Below are positions 55,832 through 64,000 of a DNA stretch of 64,000 nucleotides, piece by piece. This stretch comes from Pseudomonas sp. GCEP-101 (GTDB taxonomy: Bacteria > Pseudomonadota > Gammaproteobacteria > Pseudomonadales > Pseudomonadaceae), in the NCBI RefSeq assembly GCF_025133575.1, contig NZ_CP104011.1, positions 3,294,965 through 3,358,964 of the forward strand, written 5' to 3'. Under the pieces are notes generated by a model. The model saw nothing but the letters and a program-made list of their open reading frames with translations. It ran no database searches and was not told the DNA's origin. The translations under genes were made by a program, and so were the position numbers. The number at the start of each line of letters is the position of its first letter. Within the stretch, counting starts at the first letter, position 1.

Positions 55832-55839
55832 AGCGACCA

Positions 55840-56310
55840 TCAGCCGATGGTGATCGGCGGCAGCGCGGGCAGTTCTATGTTGAGCTTCTCGGTCGGCGCC
55901 ATGACTTCGGCCTCGCCCTTGACCACGGCCTTGCCGTCCTGGTTGAGCACCACGGTGCCGATGCGCACGCGGTTCTTCGGCAGCTTTTCCAGTACTTCCA
56001 GTTCCACCGTCAACTGGTCGCCCAGCTTCACCGGGCGGGTGAAGGCCAGGTTCTGGCCGAGGTAGATGGTGCCCGGGCCGGGCAGGGTGGTGGCGATCGC
56101 CGCGCTGATCAGCGCGCCAGTGAGCATGCCGTGGGCGATGCGCTCCTTGAACTGGGTGGTGGCGGCGTAGTCGGCGTCCAGGTGCACCGGGTTGCGGTCG
56201 CCGGAGACTTCGGCGAACAGCTGGATGTCGCGCTCGCCGACGCTGCGCTGGAAGCTGGCCTTCTGGCCGACTTCGAGTTCGTCGTAGGGAACGTTTTGCA
56301 CGGTTGTCAT
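55840..56310 (-). CDS. phaJ: MaoC-family (R)-specific enoyl-CoA hydratase
   Basis: A 156-residue hotdog-fold hydratase of the MaoC/PhaJ type: LFAEVSGDRNPVHLDADYAA holds the catalytic Asp and His, and FKERIAHGMLTGALISAAIA completes the hydratase-2 motif. It would convert trans-2-enoyl-CoA to (R)-3-hydroxyacyl-CoA, linking beta-oxidation to polyhydroxyalkanoate precursors. The lysophospholipase-like gene upstream overlaps its start by 4 bp, so the two are coupled. PhaJ number not assigned. Confidence 0.85.
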   Translation of the reverse strand: MTTVQNVPYDELEVGQKASFQRSVGERDIQLFAEVSGDRNPVHLDADYAATTQFKERIAHGMLTGALISAAIATTLPGPGTIYLGQNLAFTRPVKLGDQLTVELEVLEKLPKNRVRIGTVVLNQDGKAVVKGEAEVMAPTEKLNIELPALPPITIG

Positions 56311-57260
56311 AGGGGCTCCTCGGATTTCTCGACCTGTGGGAGGGGGCAGTGCGCGCCCAGCCAGTCGATCAGGTTGCGGGTGACCTCGTCGCGGTTGCTC
56401 TCGTTGAACAACTCGTGGCGAGCGTCGGGATAAATCGTCAGTTGGACGTCGCGAACCCCCGCCCGGGTCATCGCCTGGGCGAGATCGCGCAGGCGGCTGC
56501 CCTGGCTGACCGGGTCGCGCTCGCCGCCGATCACCATCAGCGGCAGGTCGCTGCGGATGCGCGACAGCTGTGCCACCGGGGTGATATCAGCCAGGCCGCC
56601 GAGCAGGTCGACCCACAGCTGGTTGCTGCAACGGAAGCCGCAGAGCGGGTCGGCGACATATTTGTCGACCTCGGCGGGGTCGCGGCTCAGCCAGTCGAAG
56701 GCGGTGCGGTTGGGTTTGAACGCCTTGTTGAACGAGCCGAACGACAGGAAGTCGATCAGCGCGCTGCGCCCCAGCGGGCCCTGGCGCCAGCGCTCGAAGC
56801 GGGCGATGACGCGGGCGCTCTTGTACAGCGCCACCGGCTGGTAGTTGGAGCCGGACAGCACCGCCGCCTGTACGCTGGCGCTGTGCTGCAGCAGGTAGGC
56901 GCTGCCGATGTAGCTGCCCATGCTGTGGCCGAGCAGGATGATCGGCAGGTCCGGATGCTCCTCGCGCACGTGCTGGTTGAGCGTGTGCAGGTCGCCGATC
57001 ACCTTGCCCCAGCCGCCGTGGTCGGCGTAGTGGCCCAGTTCGCCGTTCTCGGCGGTGCGGCCGTGGCCGCGCTGGTCGATGGCGTAGAGGTGATAGCCGG
57101 CGGCGTTCAGCGCCAGGCCCAGGCGCTCGTAGCGGCCGCTGTGCTCGGCCATGCCGTGGGACAGCATCAGGGCCCCGCGCGACGGGCCTTCCGGTGCCCA
57201 GTGGCGGGTGTAGAGCGGTGTCTCGTCGCTGGCGGCGAGCCAGTAGGCGGCGTAGGGCAT
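56307..57260 (-). CDS. Alpha/beta hydrolase, lysophospholipase/monoacylglycerol lipase type
   Basis: A 317-residue cytoplasmic serine hydrolase (Hydrolase_4/PldB-like). MLSHGMAEHSGRYERLGLAL and the nucleophile elbow ILLGHSMGSYIGSAYL; Asp in GGERDPVSQ and His in YPDARHELFNES complete the triad. Start at 57260 has AGGAT eight bases upstream; a second ATG at 57269 is in frame. Context (phaJ-like, two fadD genes) supports lipid turnover: release of fatty acid, activation, then hydratase use. Confidence 0.87.
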   Translation of the reverse strand: MPYAAYWLAASDETPLYTRHWAPEGPSRGALMLSHGMAEHSGRYERLGLALNAAGYHLYAIDQRGHGRTAENGELGHYADHGGWGKVIGDLHTLNQHVREEHPDLPIILLGHSMGSYIGSAYLLQHSASVQAAVLSGSNYQPVALYKSARVIARFERWRQGPLGRSALIDFLSFGSFNKAFKPNRTAFDWLSRDPAEVDKYVADPLCGFRCSNQLWVDLLGGLADITPVAQLSRIRSDLPLMVIGGERDPVSQGSRLRDLAQAMTRAGVRDVQLTIYPDARHELFNESNRDEVTRNLIDWLGAHCPLPQVEKSEEPL

Positions 57261-57566
57261 GGGGTCCATCCTGCTTGTTGTTCGTCGATTCTTGTTGGAA
57301 TGGGGCCATGGAATGGGCCGGACGGGGCGATTCTGCCACGCCGGGACATTTCCTGTATGGATTGCCGATGATGCCCGGCCATCGTCGTGCAAGTCCCGTC
57401 CCAGGCGGCCATCGGCTCTATCCCGCGCCATGCCGGGGTGGTGGCGCAAGATTCACGCAGTCTATGACGCCGCCTGGAGTCTTTGCGATGACCAAAGGAA
57501 CTGCTAGCTTCCGTCGAATGACCGCAATGACGGTTCGGTTTCGCTCAGGTACGAGGACAAGAATAA
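57261..57566. other. Divergent intergenic region lysophospholipase / fadD2, 306 bp
   Basis: Both promoters must lie here. I see no REP, no terminator and no convincing small ORF. Confidence 0.5.
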
Positions 57567-59255
57567 ATGCAACCTGAATTCTGGAACGACAAACGCCCGG
57601 CCGGCGTGCCCAGCGACATAGACCTGACCGCCTACAAGTCGGTGGTGGAAGTCTTCGAGCGCTCCTGCAAGAAATTCGCCGACCGCCCGGCCTTCAGCAA
57701 CATGGGCGTGACCCTGACCTATGCCGAGCTGGATCGCCTGTCCGCCGCCTTCGGCGCCTACCTGCAGAAGCACACCGACTTGAAGCCCGGCGACCGCATC
57801 GCCGTGCAGATGCCGAACATCCTGCAATACCCCATCGCCGTGTTCGGCGCCCTGCGCGCCGGGCTCATCGTGGTCAACACCAATCCGCTCTACACCGCCC
57901 GCGAAATGCGCCACCAGTTCAAGGATTCCGGCGCCCGCGCGCTGGTCTACGTGAACCTGTTCGGCAAGCTGGTGCAGGAAGTGCTCCCCGATACCGGCAT
58001 CGAGTACCTGATCGAAGCGCAGATGGGCGACCTGCAGCCCGCGCTCAAGGGCCTGCTGGTCAATACCGTGGTCAAGCACGTGAAGAAGATGGTGCCGGCG
58101 TACAACCTGCCGCAGGCCGTCGCCTTCAAGTCCGCTCTGCGCCAGGGCCGCGGCCATGGCCTGCAGCCGGTCAAGGTCGGCCTGGACGACATCGCGGTGC
58201 TGCAGTACACCGGCGGCACCACCGGCGTGGCCAAGGGCGCCATGCTCACCCACGGTAACCTGGTGGCGAACATGCAGCAGGTGCACGCCTGCCTGCAGCA
58301 GCACGGGCCGGACGGCAAGCCGCTGATGCAGGTCGGCAACGAGGTGATGATTGCGCCGCTGCCGCTGTACCACATCTATGCCTTTACCGCGAACTGCATG
58401 TGCATGATGGTCAACGGCAACCACAACGTGCTCATCACCAATCCGCGCGACATTCCCGGCTTCATCAAGGAGCTGAAGAAGTGGCGCTTCTCCGCGCTGC
58501 TGGGCCTGAACACCCTGTTCGTCGCCCTGATGGACCGCCCGGAATTCAAGGAGCTGGACTTCTCCAACCTCAAGGTCACCAACTCCGGTGGCACCGCACT
58601 GGTCACCGCCACCGCCGAGCGCTGGAAATCCCTGACCGGCTGCACCGTGGTGGAAGGCTACGGCCTCACCGAAACCTCCCCGGTGGTCAGCACCAACCCC
58701 TATGGCGAGCAGGCGCGCCTGGGTACGGTCGGCATCCCGGTGCCCGGCACCGCGCTGAAGGTGATCGACGACGACGGCAATGACCTCGGTCTGGGGGAGC
58801 GCGGCGAGCTGTGCGTGAAGGGCCCGCAGGTCATGAAAGGCTACTGGCAGCGCCCGGACGCCACCGCCGAGGTGCTGGACGCCGACGGTTGGCTGCGCAC
58901 CGGGGATATCGCGGTGATCGACCCGGATGGCTTCACCCGCATCGTCGACCGCAAGAAGGACCTGATCATCGTCTCCGGCTTCAACGTCTATCCCAACGAG
59001 ATCGAAGACGTGGTCATGGCGCACCCGAAGGTCGCCAACTGCGCGGCGGTCGGCGTGCCGGACGAAAAATCCGGCGAGGCGGTGAAGCTGTTCGTGGTGG
59101 CCCGCGAGGGCGGCGTCACCGTCGAGGAGCTCAAGGCCTACTGCAAGGAAAACTTCACCGGCTACAAGGTACCCAAGCACATCGTGCTCAAGGATGCCCT
59201 GCCGATGACGCCGGTGGGCAAGATCCTGCGCCGGGAGCTGCGCGAGACGGCGTAA
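57567..59255 (+). CDS. fadD2: Long-chain fatty acid-CoA ligase FadD2
   Basis: A 562-residue acyl-CoA synthetase that activates fatty acids to acyl-CoA via acyl-adenylate. AMP-binding motif LQYTGGTTGVAKGAMLTH near residue 213, second motif VEGYGLTETSPVVSTNPYGE near 364, and the FadD signature region GWLRTGDIAVIDPDGFTRIV with the catalytic Lys near the C-terminus (PVGKILRRELRE). By position (before a second fadD, next to phaJ-like and lysophospholipase genes) it corresponds to P. aeruginosa fadD2. Confidence 0.93.
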   Translation: MQPEFWNDKRPAGVPSDIDLTAYKSVVEVFERSCKKFADRPAFSNMGVTLTYAELDRLSAAFGAYLQKHTDLKPGDRIAVQMPNILQYPIAVFGALRAGLIVVNTNPLYTAREMRHQFKDSGARALVYVNLFGKLVQEVLPDTGIEYLIEAQMGDLQPALKGLLVNTVVKHVKKMVPAYNLPQAVAFKSALRQGRGHGLQPVKVGLDDIAVLQYTGGTTGVAKGAMLTHGNLVANMQQVHACLQQHGPDGKPLMQVGNEVMIAPLPLYHIYAFTANCMCMMVNGNHNVLITNPRDIPGFIKELKKWRFSALLGLNTLFVALMDRPEFKELDFSNLKVTNSGGTALVTATAERWKSLTGCTVVEGYGLTETSPVVSTNPYGEQARLGTVGIPVPGTALKVIDDDGNDLGLGERGELCVKGPQVMKGYWQRPDATAEVLDADGWLRTGDIAVIDPDGFTRIVDRKKDLIIVSGFNVYPNEIEDVVMAHPKVANCAAVGVPDEKSGEAVKLFVVAREGGVTVEELKAYCKENFTGYKVPKHIVLKDALPMTPVGKILRRELRETA

Positions 59256-59270
59256 GCCTGGCGAGTGGCA

Positions 59271-59305
59271 AAAAAGGGGGCTGATCCGGGATCAGCCCCC
59301 TTTTT
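59271..59305 (+). terminator. Terminator of fadD2
   Basis: AAAAAGGGGGCTGAT, a 5-nt loop, ATCAGCCCCCTTTTT, 15 bp after the stop. Confidence 0.93.
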
Positions 59306-59380
59306 GTTTGGGCGGGGCCTGGAGCGCAGAGGCCTGGGCGATGCCGTCACCGCCGAGAACGACTTCGGCCGCCGTGAACG

Positions 59381-59406
59381 AACAAACCCCAGCCTCGGCT
59401 GGGGTT
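59381..59406 (-). terminator. Terminator of the YdcH-like gene
   Basis: AACCCCAGCC, TC, GGCTGGGGTT; on the minus strand followed by TTTGTT. It lies 35 bp past the stop at 59441. Confidence 0.8.
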
Positions 59407-59440
59407 CCTGGCGGTCAACGCGGGCGCTGGCAGGGGCGGG

Positions 59441-59689
59441 TCAGCCGCCGCAGCCGCCACTGCCGCAGTTGCAGCAGCCGTCCTTCTTGCGCAGGATTTC
59501 GTAGAGATCGTCCTTGAGCTGGAGCTTCTGCTTCTTCAGCACCTCGATGGCGTCGTGGGTGGCGGGGATGATGCCGGCTTCCATGTTCTTGATCTCCTGG
59601 TCGAGATCGTTGTGGCTGTGGAAGAGCTTGGCAAAATGCGGGTCTTCGGATTTCAGGCGGGAAATTTTTTCGCGGAATTCGGGAAACAT
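59441..59689 (-). CDS. YdcH family (DUF465) protein with a cysteine-rich tail
   Basis: An 82-residue DUF465/YdcH protein, predicted alpha-helical hairpin: MFPEFREKISRLKSEDPHFA and AIEVLKKQKLQLKDDLYEIL are the conserved halves. Unusually, the C-terminus carries four cysteines: Cys72, 73, 75 and 80 in KDGCCNCGSGGCGG, which suggests metal binding. The start at 59689 matches the family N-terminus; the frame extends to 59812 without conservation. Function of the family is unknown. Confidence 0.87.
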   Translation of the reverse strand: MFPEFREKISRLKSEDPHFAKLFHSHNDLDQEIKNMEAGIIPATHDAIEVLKKQKLQLKDDLYEILRKKDGCCNCGSGGCGG

Positions 59690-60183
59690 GAGGGTTCTCC
59701 AGGAGAGTGCAAAAGCACTTTGCTGGATCCGGGCCCGGCCAGTGTTGAGGTAGATCACTGAAGCGCAGCGCATTGCGCATGGGGAAGTGCCAGCGCTGCG
59801 GGCGGAAACCATTGCGCCTCGGATGGCATGCGAAATCGCCTGATTCGAACTCCGACGATTTACCCTGCGACACGGTTTGGTCCGACCTCCAGTCCCGGAC
59901 TTTTTTACGGTTTCATTTCCCTGAAACCCACTTTGTCAGACAATCCAACAAGGCTGCGAGCCTTCTGGGACGGGCTTTTCCGACGAGCGGAATGAAAATG
60001 ACCAGGTCCACTGTTTTCGGTCATTTTTCTTACTGGCGAGGCTGTGTTTGGTGCTGGTCGCGTTTTCCCAAAGCTGATAATCTCGGCCCGCTTTTCGCTC
60101 CCCGAGCCAGGGGAAAGCGACACAAACACAACAAAGAACCGCGAACGCGGTAAAGATGAGCTGTTGCTTAGGAGTGGGCTTCC
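59690..60183. other. 494-bp intergenic region upstream of fadD1 with hairpins
   Basis: Contains a 9-bp inverted repeat with T-run at 59995-60028, a GGTTTC/GAAACC inverted pair at 59909-59928, ACCGCGAACGCGGT at 60138-60151, and an A-rich ACAAACACAAC at 60122-60132. A reading frame 59773-60153 has no ribosome binding site and non-coding-like composition. The promoter of fadD1 and the ydcH-like gene must both lie here. Confidence 0.55.
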
Positions 60184-61869
60184 ATGACCGACAATTTCTG
60201 GAAGGACAAATACCCAGTGGGGATCGCTGCCGAGATCAACGCTGACCAGTACCCGAACATCCTCGCGGTACTCAAAGAGTCCTGCCAACGCTTTGCAGAC
60301 AAGCCTGCCTTCAGCAACCTGGGCAAGACCCTGACCTACGGCGAGATGTACAAGCTCTCCGGGGACTTCGCCGCTTACCTGCAACAGAACACCGATCTCC
60401 AGCCCGGCGATCGCATCGCCGTGCAACTGCCCAACCTGCTGCAATACCCGGTCGTGGTGTTCGGCGCCATGCGCGCCGGCCTGATCGTGGTCAACACCAA
60501 CCCGCTGTACACCGCGCGGGAAATGGAGCACCAGTTCAACGATTCCGGCGCCAAGGCGCTGGTGTGCCTGGCGAACATGGCGCACCTGGCCGAGGAAGTG
60601 CTGCCCAAGACCGGCATCCGCAACGTCATCGTCACCGAAGTGGGTGACATGCTGCCGCCGCTCAAGCGCTTCATCGTCAATTTCGTGGTCAAGAACATCA
60701 AGAAGATGGTTCCGGCCTACCACATCCCCAACGCGCAGAAGCTCACCGACGTGCTGGCCAAGGGCCGTGGCAAGGCGGTGAAGGAAGTCTCGCCGCACAA
60801 CGACGACGTCGCCGTGCTGCAGTACACCGGCGGCACCACTGGCGTGGCCAAGGGCGCGATGCTCACCCACCGCAACCTGGTCGCCAACATGCTGCAGTGC
60901 AAGGCGCTGATGGGCGCCAACCTCAATGAAGGTTGCGAGATCCTCATCACCCCGTTGCCGCTGTACCACATCTACGCCTTCACCTTCCATTGCATGGCGA
61001 TGATGCTCACCGGCAACCACAACATCCTGGTGACCAACCCGCGCGACCTGGCCAGCATGGTCAAGGAACTGTCGCAGTGGAAGTTCACCGGCTTCGTCGG
61101 CCTGAACACCCTGTTCGTCGGCCTGTGCAACAACGAAGGCTTCCGCAAGCTGGACTTCTCCGCGCTGAAGCTGACCCTCTCCGGCGGCATGGCCCTGCAA
61201 CAGGCCAGCGCCGAGCGCTGGAAGGACGTCACCGGCTGCGCCATCTGCGAAGGCTACGGCATGACCGAGACCAGCCCGGTGGTGTCGGTGAACCCGTTCC
61301 AGAACATCCAGATCGGCACCATCGGCATCCCGGTTCCGTCGACCCTGTGCAAGGTCATCAGCGACGACGGCCAGGACCTGCCGCTGGGCGAGCGGGGCGA
61401 GCTGTGTGTCAAGGGCCCGCAGGTGATGAAGGGTTACTGGCAGCGCCAGGAAGCCACCGACGAGATCCTCGACAAGGACGGCTGGCTGCGCACCGGCGAC
61501 ATCGCGATCATCCAGGACGACGGCTACATGCGGATCGTCGACCGCAAGAAGGACATGATCCTGGTCTCGGGCTTCAACGTGTATCCCAACGAGCTCGAAG
61601 ACGTGCTCGCGACCCTGCCGGGCGTGCTGCAATGCGCCGCCATCGGCATCCCGGACGAGAAGTCCGGCGAGGCGATCAAGGTCTTCGTGGTATCCAAGCC
61701 GGGCGTCACCCTGACCAAGGAGCAGGTCATGCAGCACATGCACGACAACCTCACCGGCTACAAGCGGCCCAAGTCCGTCGAGTTCCGCGACAGCCTGCCG
61801 ACCACCAACGTCGGCAAGATCCTGCGTCGCGAGCTGCGCGACGAAGAGCTGAAGAAGATCAGGGCCTAA
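60184..61869 (+). CDS. fadD1: Long-chain fatty acid-CoA ligase FadD1
   Basis: A 561-residue acyl-CoA synthetase, paralogue of the preceding fadD2 with the same motifs: LQYTGGTTGVAKGAMLTH near residue 211, CEGYGMTETSPVVSVNPFQN near 357, DGWLRTGDIAIIQDDGYMRI and NVGKILRRELRDEEL. It is the main exogenous fatty acid activator in P. aeruginosa (FadD1, PA3299 by position). RBS TTAGGAG sits 11 bases before the start. A terminator follows. Confidence 0.94.
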   Translation: MTDNFWKDKYPVGIAAEINADQYPNILAVLKESCQRFADKPAFSNLGKTLTYGEMYKLSGDFAAYLQQNTDLQPGDRIAVQLPNLLQYPVVVFGAMRAGLIVVNTNPLYTAREMEHQFNDSGAKALVCLANMAHLAEEVLPKTGIRNVIVTEVGDMLPPLKRFIVNFVVKNIKKMVPAYHIPNAQKLTDVLAKGRGKAVKEVSPHNDDVAVLQYTGGTTGVAKGAMLTHRNLVANMLQCKALMGANLNEGCEILITPLPLYHIYAFTFHCMAMMLTGNHNILVTNPRDLASMVKELSQWKFTGFVGLNTLFVGLCNNEGFRKLDFSALKLTLSGGMALQQASAERWKDVTGCAICEGYGMTETSPVVSVNPFQNIQIGTIGIPVPSTLCKVISDDGQDLPLGERGELCVKGPQVMKGYWQRQEATDEILDKDGWLRTGDIAIIQDDGYMRIVDRKKDMILVSGFNVYPNELEDVLATLPGVLQCAAIGIPDEKSGEAIKVFVVSKPGVTLTKEQVMQHMHDNLTGYKRPKSVEFRDSLPTTNVGKILRRELRDEELKKIRA

Positions 61870-61884
61870 GCCCGACGAACAAGG

Positions 61885-61908
61885 AACCCGCCGCACGGCG
61901 GGTTTTTT
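61885..61908 (+). terminator. Terminator of fadD1
   Basis: AACCCGCC, GCAC, GGCGGGTT followed by TTTT. Confidence 0.9.
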
Positions 61909-62089
61909 GTGCCCGCCCTCATCGTCCTCCGGCCCGGGTTGCCCTGCGAAAGACGCAGGAGCCGTCGCCGGGGGGCAGCAACAGTGTCCATAACCCGCCG
62001 CGTTTTCGGAAATCACCGATATCTCCGCCGCAGCGCCGCTCGTAGTCTCGTGCGCGCTGTTCTCCCCTGTCTCGGAGTTAAAAAACGCC

Positions 62090-62341
62090 ATGCACCTTAT
62101 CTGGACGATCTGTATCGGCTTCGTCGCGGGGCTCATTGCCCGGTGGATCACGCCGGGAAGCAACCCCGTGGGGTTCTTCATCACCGCGGCCCTGGGGATT
62201 GCCGGCGCACTGCTGGCGACCTTCGCCGGCCAGGCCTTGCACTTCTACCAGCCGGGCGAGTCCACGGGCTTCATCGGCGCCGTGATCGGCGCCGTGGTCC
62301 TGCTCGCCCTCTACCACCTGTTGTTCGCCAAGAAGAGCTGA
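62090..62341 (+). CDS. GlsB/YeaQ/YmgE family stress-response membrane protein
   Basis: An 83-residue three-helix membrane protein with repeated glycine patterns, starting MHLIWTICIGFVAGLIARWI and including ALGIAGALLATFAGQAL and GFIGAVIGAVVLLALYHL. It belongs to the transglycosylase-associated (GlsB/YeaQ) family, often induced by stress. GGAG precedes the start (CTCGGAGTTAAAAAACGCC). Followed 10 bp later by a YidB-like gene. Confidence 0.92.
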   Translation: MHLIWTICIGFVAGLIARWITPGSNPVGFFITAALGIAGALLATFAGQALHFYQPGESTGFIGAVIGAVVLLALYHLLFAKKS

Positions 62342-62351
62342 GGTAATCACC

Positions 62352-62837
62352 ATGAGTTTGATGGATTCGTTGTTGCAGCAAGTGGTCGGTGCCGTGGGTG
62401 GCAACCTGGAAGAGCACCTGGCAAACGCGCCGGCCGGCGCGCTGGGGCAAAGCCTCACCGCCATGTTCAATTCCGATCAGACGCCGCCCTTTGCCAATAC
62501 CGTCAGCCAGTTGTTCGGTCAGTCCAACGACACGCAGCGCGCGGGCATGCTGAACCAGTTGCTGGCCGCTGCCGGCCCGGCCCTGGTCGGGCAGATGATG
62601 AGCGGCGGGCTGGGCAAGGTGCTGCAACCCGGCGCCACGCAAGTGACGCCGGAGCAGGCCAGCCAACTGAGCCCCGACGATGTGCAGGCCATGGCCGCCC
62701 AGGCCGAGCAAGCCAACCCGGGCGTGGTCGAGAGCATCGGCAACTTCTACGCCCAGCACCCGACCCTGATCAAGACGCTGGGCGGCGCCGCGTTGGCGAT
62801 CGCCCTGGCCAAGCTGCGCGAACACCAAGAGGCCTGA
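62352..62837 (+). CDS. YidB family protein (DUF937)
   Basis: A 161-residue protein of the YidB/DUF937 family: MSLMDSLLQQVVGAVGGNLE, PFANTVSQLFGQSNDTQRAG and a helical C-terminal half with VTPEQASQLSPDDVQAMAAQ. No TM or catalytic motif. Function unknown. RBS GAGGTAATCACC. Probably co-transcribed with the GlsB-like gene. Confidence 0.9.
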   Translation: MSLMDSLLQQVVGAVGGNLEEHLANAPAGALGQSLTAMFNSDQTPPFANTVSQLFGQSNDTQRAGMLNQLLAAAGPALVGQMMSGGLGKVLQPGATQVTPEQASQLSPDDVQAMAAQAEQANPGVVESIGNFYAQHPTLIKTLGGAALAIALAKLREHQEA

Positions 62838-62892
62838 GTCTAAGTCCTCGAGGGGCTGGCGAGCGCCTGCTCGACCGGTTCCTCCGCTGACC

Positions 62893-62915
62893 TGGCGGGG
62901 CGCAACGCCCCGCCT
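62893..62915 (+). terminator. Perfect 9-bp hairpin after the YidB-like gene
   Basis: GGCGGGGCG, CAA, CGCCCCGCC about 56 bp after the stop, without a T-tract. Confidence 0.55.
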
Positions 62916-63054
62916 AACCGGGCCACCCTGCGATCAGCATGGCGGCCCGTGCCGGTCTTTTGCGACAATTCACCCCATTGTCGCCATGACAGCCCATTCC
63001 AGGGACCGGCTTTGCACCTGCTCGCGCCGCTCCCGCCTGATGCCCGCGAAGCCG

Positions 63055-64000
63055 ATGACCACAGACAGTACGCCGACTCCCGAACAGCTCCTGCAGCGCA
63101 TGGATCACGCGATGATCCGCGACCGCCATCGCTTGCGCCGGCAGCTTCATGAACTGCGCAAGCACCCCGACGACGCCAGGTTGGCCCAGTGGGCGGAGCG
63201 CTTCCAGGCCTCCTGCGCCAAGGTCGAGGCGCGCCGCGCGAGCATCCCGCGGATTTGCTACGACGACAGCCTGCCGATCGCCGCCAAGCGCGATGAAATC
63301 AAGGCTGCGCTGGAAAAGAGCCAGGTGGTGGTGATCGCCGGCGAGACCGGTTCGGGCAAGACCACCCAGTTGCCGAAGATCTGCCTGGAGCTGGGCCGGG
63401 GTACCCATGGCCTGATCGGCCACACCCAGCCGCGCCGGCTGGCCGCGCGTAGCGTGGCGACCCGCGTTGCCGAGGAAATCGGCACGCCGCTGGGGGCATT
63501 GGTGGGTTATCAGGTGCGCTTCGAGGACCAGAGCGACGACAGCACGCTGATCAAGCTGATGACCGATGGCATCCTGCTGGCCGAGACCCAGCATGACCGC
63601 TACCTGGAACGCTACGACACGATCATCGTCGACGAAGCCCACGAACGCAGCCTGAACATCGACTTCCTGCTCGGCTTCCTCAAGACGCTGCTGCCACGCC
63701 GGCCCGACCTCAAGCTGATCATCACCTCGGCGACCATCGACCTGGAGCGCTTCTCCAGGCATTTCGGCGATGCGCCCATCGTCGAGGTGTCGGGCCGCAC
63801 CTATCCGGTGGAAACCTGGTATCGCCCGCTGGCGGCGGAAGTGGACGAGGACGGCGAAGCGCTGTTCGACGACCTCTCCGTGGACCAGGGCATCCTCCGC
63901 GCGCTGGACGAGATCGCCGCCCATGAGCGCGACGTGGGCAAGCGCCCCGGCGACGTGCTGGTGTTCCTGCCTGGCGAGCGCGAAATCCGCGACGCCGCCG
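63055..64000 (+). CDS. hrpA: ATP-dependent RNA helicase HrpA, N-terminal part, cut by window edge
   Basis: The first ~315 residues of HrpA, a DEAH-box helicase of ~1300 residues. After a helical N-terminal region (LLQRMDHAMIRDRHRLRRQL) come motif I VVIAGETGSGKTTQLPK near residue 95, motif Ia QPRRLAARSVATRVAEE, DEAH box in TIIVDEAHERSLNIDFLLGF near 193, and the SAT motif LIITSATIDLERF. It runs off the right edge. The start is uncertain between 63055 (MTTDSTPTPEQ) and 63040. Confidence 0.93.
   Translation, partial: MTTDSTPTPEQLLQRMDHAMIRDRHRLRRQLHELRKHPDDARLAQWAERFQASCAKVEARRASIPRICYDDSLPIAAKRDEIKAALEKSQVVVIAGETGSGKTTQLPKICLELGRGTHGLIGHTQPRRLAARSVATRVAEEIGTPLGALVGYQVRFEDQSDDSTLIKLMTDGILLAETQHDRYLERYDTIIVDEAHERSLNIDFLLGFLKTLLPRRPDLKLIITSATIDLERFSRHFGDAPIVEVSGRTYPVETWYRPLAAEVDEDGEALFDDLSVDQGILRALDEIAAHERDVGKRPGDVLVFLPGEREIRDAA

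Noticed and set aside
59909..59928. PsrA site in front of fadD1
   Set aside because: The inverted pair is GTTTC...GAAAC with 8-bp spacing, the reverse orientation of the PsrA motif GAAAC-N4-GTTTC that I recall.
59773..60153. A 126-codon plus-strand frame starting MRMGKCQRCGRK in the fadD1 upstream gap
   Set aside because: No ribosome binding site, no domain beyond a chance CxxC, composition unlike neighbours and it overlaps the fadD1 leader.

Overview
The window is high-GC (roughly 65 percent by eye) chromosomal DNA from a Pseudomonas. Support comes from the ffh-rpsP-rimM-trmD-rplS block, the xerD-dsbC-hom-thrC block, a rapA-alkB-ccoM-FUSC-maoC-fadD2-fadD1-hrpA block whose order I recall from P. 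aeruginosa, Pseudomonas-restricted DUF families (DUF3509, DUF5064), and many copies of the Pseudomonas REP palindrome (core GTAGGAGCGAGCTTGCTCGC). The P. aeruginosa / nitroreducens / citronellolis side of the genus is my best guess. There is no phage, integron, IS element, CRISPR array, tRNA or rRNA. It is core genome with REP-filled intergenic gaps.

Layout. 1-18 kb: an amidohydrolase cut by the left edge, a LysR regulator, a LysE exporter under an AraC regulator, an FMN glutamate-synthase-like enzyme, L-serine ammonia-lyase, a LuxR regulator facing a nitrilase plus amino-acid permease plus GST, metR, a CopD-like protein, a secreted alpha/beta hydrolase, an MHS-type transporter, and a ccsA-like/corC-like pair. 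18-30 kb: signal recognition particle protein and ribosome/tRNA maturation genes, a thioesterase, an unusual MshEN-domain protein, a Na+/H+ antiporter, xerD, dsbC, and the threonine genes hom-thrC. 30-41 kb: branched-chain amino acid ABC transporter (braC, livHMGF), small DUF proteins, and a PhnD-family ABC transporter with two permeases, divergent from a glyoxylate-type reductase and hydroxypyruvate isomerase. 41-50 kb: an MHYT-GGDEF-EAL protein, an EptA-like phosphoethanolamine transferase, a universal stress protein and the RNA polymerase recycling ATPase RapA. 50-64 kb: AlkB-like dioxygenase, the PhrS/CcoM locus, an aromatic-acid-type efflux operon (FUSC, DUF1656, HlyD), an MFS exporter, MaoC hydratase and lysophospholipase, two tandem long-chain acyl-CoA ligases (fadD2, fadD1), small membrane proteins, and the start of hrpA cut by the right edge.

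The most interesting places: (1) 51112-51366, where a 36-codon ORF I recognise as the cbb3 oxidase subunit CcoM lies inside a terminator-bounded transcript of about 207 nt driven by a consensus Anr box; position and size match the P. aeruginosa sRNA PhrS, so this is a candidate dual-function RNA. (2) 22429-23106, a protein with two perfectly spaced 24-residue MshEN c-di-GMP-binding motifs followed not by an ATPase but by an export-type hydrophobic segment and a presumed periplasmic domain. (3) A full match to the remembered ColR operator in front of the eptA-like gene. (4) Several orphan hairpins and terminators that may mark undescribed small RNAs or leaders.
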